A model generated the notes under the pieces. That model did no database searches. It had not been told where the DNA came from and saw only the letters and a program-made list of their open reading frames with translations. Positions 6,605-8,308 of a DNA stretch of 8,308 nt are shown here, in pieces. Position 1 is the first letter of the stretch. Every line of letters starts with the position of its first letter. A program made the position numbers and the translations under genes. Source of the stretch: an uncultured Desulfovibrio sp. (lineage in GTDB: Bacteria; Desulfobacterota; Desulfovibrionia; Desulfovibrionales; Desulfovibrionaceae); NCBI GenBank assembly GCA_900553145.1, contig USCL01000175.1, forward strand, positions 1-8,308, in the 5' to 3' direction.

Positions 6605-7662
6605 TCACTCCCCGAAAAGACGCCGCCACGGATAATGCAGGCCAGCAGGAACAGCCCATCGGGCGTCATGGGGTCCAGTTCGTTTACGCGCAGCATCAGT
6701 TTGAAGCCGGACGCCTCTCCCTTGTTGCGGAAGAACTCCTGCGCATCAAGGCTCGCGCCGTTGGGCTCCACGGGCAGCGGCACACGGCGCTCCTCATAGG
6801 CCGGATACCATGTATCGATGGTTCGCAGGGCATTGCCGATCTTCTGGTCACGCAAGGCCGCCTGTCCCATGATGCGTACGCTGTGCTGATCCTGTCCGTC
6901 CGGCGCGCCTCCTACGCAATACAGGGGGCGGGCAAACCCGCGTGCCTTATTCTCAAGGTAGTTTTGCGAAGGGAAGACTTCAACAGCCCCACCGACTCCC
7001 AGATCGACGTGGGCCGTCACCCGTAATTCTGTTGCCGGATCGCCTTTCCAGCCGCGCGCCAGCACTTCGGCCACAGTACGCTCGTCATCGCTCACCTCTT
7101 CAAAATGATTGAAGGGAGTAGCCAGCGCGTCGAACCTTTTTTTCGTACCGTCGGGAAAGAGCACCTCAACCGTAGCGGAACTTGCCACTGTGCGGTTACG
7201 CCACAAAAAACGTCCGTTAGCGATGTTGCGCACATAGCGGCAGGCCAGGTGAACCAGCGCATCACTGTCCTTGGCCCGTTCGACAAACGCCGCCAGATCG
7301 GCCTTGAAGGCGTTCAGGTCATCCATGGAGTCTTTCTGTCCGGGGGCGCAAGCGAACAATGCCTTTTGTATGTCCATGCCGCGCAGGTTGAAGCGCACTT
7401 GCAGAGCCGCCGCATTGGCATCGAGTTTGGCGCTGTCAGTGGTCTGGATGTTGGATACTTCCTCCCGCTTGGCGCTGGCGGAAGCCGCTTGCCCTTCTTT
7501 GCTGGCTCTGTTGATGTTCTGCGTTCCCCGGATGCCGTGCCTCATCACCCACAGTGGGCTCAGTTCCCCATTGCCCAATTCGTTATAAAAGAGGCCATCC
7601 GTCACCAGAAGGCAACGCTGAAACGACAGTACGCCCGGAAGCTTGTTCATTTTTTTTGCCAT
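6601..7662 (-). CDS. csy3: Type I-F Cascade backbone protein Cas7f/Csy3
   Basis: A 353-residue Csy3, near the family's usual 330-350. Six copies form the filament that holds the spacer part of the crRNA and pairs it with target DNA. Strong family signatures are RYVRNIANGRFLWRNR (142-157), EVFPSQ (228-233), QKIGNALRTIDTWYP (273-287) and IRGGVF (344-349). The N-terminal LPGVLSFQRCLLVTDGLFY matches the start of Csy3 proteins. The ATG at 7662 is preceded by AAGGAGAT seven bases away, and that site overlaps the csy2 stop (TAAGGAG). Only 12 nt separate the two genes, and the 3' end overlaps csy4 by 4 nt. The strong ribosome-binding site fits the need for several copies per complex. No sign of damage. 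Confidence 0.97.
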   Translation of the reverse strand: MAKKMNKLPGVLSFQRCLLVTDGLFYNELGNGELSPLWVMRHGIRGTQNINRASKEGQAASASAKREEVSNIQTTDSAKLDANAAALQVRFNLRGMDIQKALFACAPGQKDSMDDLNAFKADLAAFVERAKDSDALVHLACRYVRNIANGRFLWRNRTVASSATVEVLFPDGTKKRFDALATPFNHFEEVSDDERTVAEVLARGWKGDPATELRVTAHVDLGVGGAVEVFPSQNYLENKARGFARPLYCVGGAPDGQDQHSVRIMGQAALRDQKIGNALRTIDTWYPAYEERRVPLPVEPNGASLDAQEFFRNKGEASGFKLMLRVNELDPMTPDGLFLLACIIRGGVFSGSE

Positions 7663-7674
7663 GATAGTATCTCC

Positions 7675-8308
7675 TTACATATCCTCAGGTTCCGTTTGTT
7701 CTTGCCGCAGCACGAATGCGCCACGCCGATCATTCTGCCACACGGGACGCCAGAGAGCTTCTTCCGCATCCGCTTCCTTCCGCCACTGGCGCAAGGAACG
7801 GTATTGCACCATGCCCACCAAAGGCTCGGCAAAGGCATGCGTATAGCCGCAGCGCGCTCCGCCGCGGTGCTCGAAAGGTGTGATCGCCGCGTAGCCGAGG
7901 CAGGCTGCGGACAGCCATGTGTTGTTTTCTCCCGCTGCAGGCTGCGCTCCCAGCGCTTCTACCAGAAGTTCGGCCTGATTCTTGTCCTGGTTTTCGAGCA
8001 TATCTCGTCTGTCCGTAACGACATACCCGTTCCCGACGCGATCAAACGCGGCTTCCAGAGAATCTTCGAGGACGATTTCGCCGTGCCCCGTCACGAGGCC
8101 GCCGGAAAGCCGCGCCCGGTGCAGAAACTCACGGGCCTCCATCACGCCCGCCACCTGTTCCAGTTCCCAGATGATGCTCACGCGCAGATGGGCACAGGCC
8201 ACGGGCTGCAAAGAAAGGGCGTGCGGGTTTTTCGAAGAGTAATCGCTGCCATTGGCCGATTTGCCGAATGTGAACGCTGCGGCCCGCCGTTGCTGTGGCG
8301 AAAAGACG
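7675..8308 (-). CDS. csy2: Type I-F Cascade subunit Cas5f/Csy2, C-terminal part (5' end outside window)
   Basis: The frame is open from the right edge (first full codon 8307-8305) to TAA 7677-7675, giving 210 residues. No start is needed inside the window: a TTG at 8211 is internal, since similar sequence continues upstream (SANGSDYSSKNPHAL in variant form). Csy2 pairs with Csy1 at the crRNA 5' handle and the PAM-recognition end of the Csy complex. Matching features to known Csy2 proteins are AHLRVSIIWELEQ, ARLSGGLV, VTDRRDMLENQDKN, and the C-terminal WLSAACLGYAAITPF followed by HAFAEPLVGMVQYRSLRQW. About 120 N-terminal residues should lie beyond the edge, with csy1 expected further upstream. 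Whether it is fused to Csy1 cannot be seen. Identification rests on these motifs plus the position immediately before csy3. Confidence 0.88.
   Translation of the reverse strand, partial: VFSPQQRRAAAFTFGKSANGSDYSSKNPHALSLQPVACAHLRVSIIWELEQVAGVMEAREFLHRARLSGGLVTGHGEIVLEDSLEAAFDRVGNGYVVTDRRDMLENQDKNQAELLVEALGAQPAAGENNTWLSAACLGYAAITPFEHRGGARCGYTHAFAEPLVGMVQYRSLRQWRKEADAEEALWRPVWQNDRRGAFVLRQEQTEPEDM

Noticed and set aside
5061..8308. Tn7-like I-F3 CRISPR-associated transposon.
   Set aside because: Those elements lack cas1 and carry tniQ and tns genes. Here cas1 is present with intact catalytic residues, and no transposition gene or end repeat is visible.

Overview
The window carries two modules, all on the minus strand. 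From about 4816 to the right edge is a type I-F CRISPR-Cas locus: the end of csy2 (cas5f), complete csy3 (cas7f), csy4 (cas6f) and cas1, an AT-rich leader, and a minimal array of three 28-nt repeats with two 32-nt spacers. From the left edge to about 3900 is a phage tail tape-measure gene, with a small membrane-protein gene between the two modules. No taxonomic marker is present. Type I-F is best known from Gammaproteobacteria but also occurs in other proteobacterial lineages such as Desulfovibrionaceae. A GC-moderate proteobacterium or one of its phages is the safest statement.

In transcription order (right to left): csy2 (8308-7675, 5' end outside the window), csy3 (7662-6601), csy4 (6604-6005), cas1 (6014-5061), leader (5060-4964), array (4963-4816), intrinsic terminator (4792-4762), small single-pass membrane gene (4701-4089, frameshifted in an A7 run), second terminator (4075-4044), and the tape-measure gene (3899 to beyond position 1, interrupted by a stop and frame change near 2268). 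No plus-strand gene is credible.

The Csy proteins form the crRNA-guided Cascade: Csy4 cuts the array transcript at the repeat hairpin, Csy3 coats the spacer and Csy2 caps the 5' handle. Cas1 inserts new spacers. Csy1 (Cas8f) and Cas2-3 are needed for a full system and would have to lie to the right of the window. The cas genes are intact and tightly coupled. cas1 sits last, between csy4 and the array, rather than first as in reference I-F loci.

The main points of interest are the placement of a I-F locus directly beside a tape-measure gene without the usual tail-assembly chaperone genes, a moron-like membrane gene isolated between two terminators, and two apparent single-base frameshifts confined to the non-cas part. 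The data cannot decide between a phage-borne CRISPR system and a host locus next to a decaying prophage.
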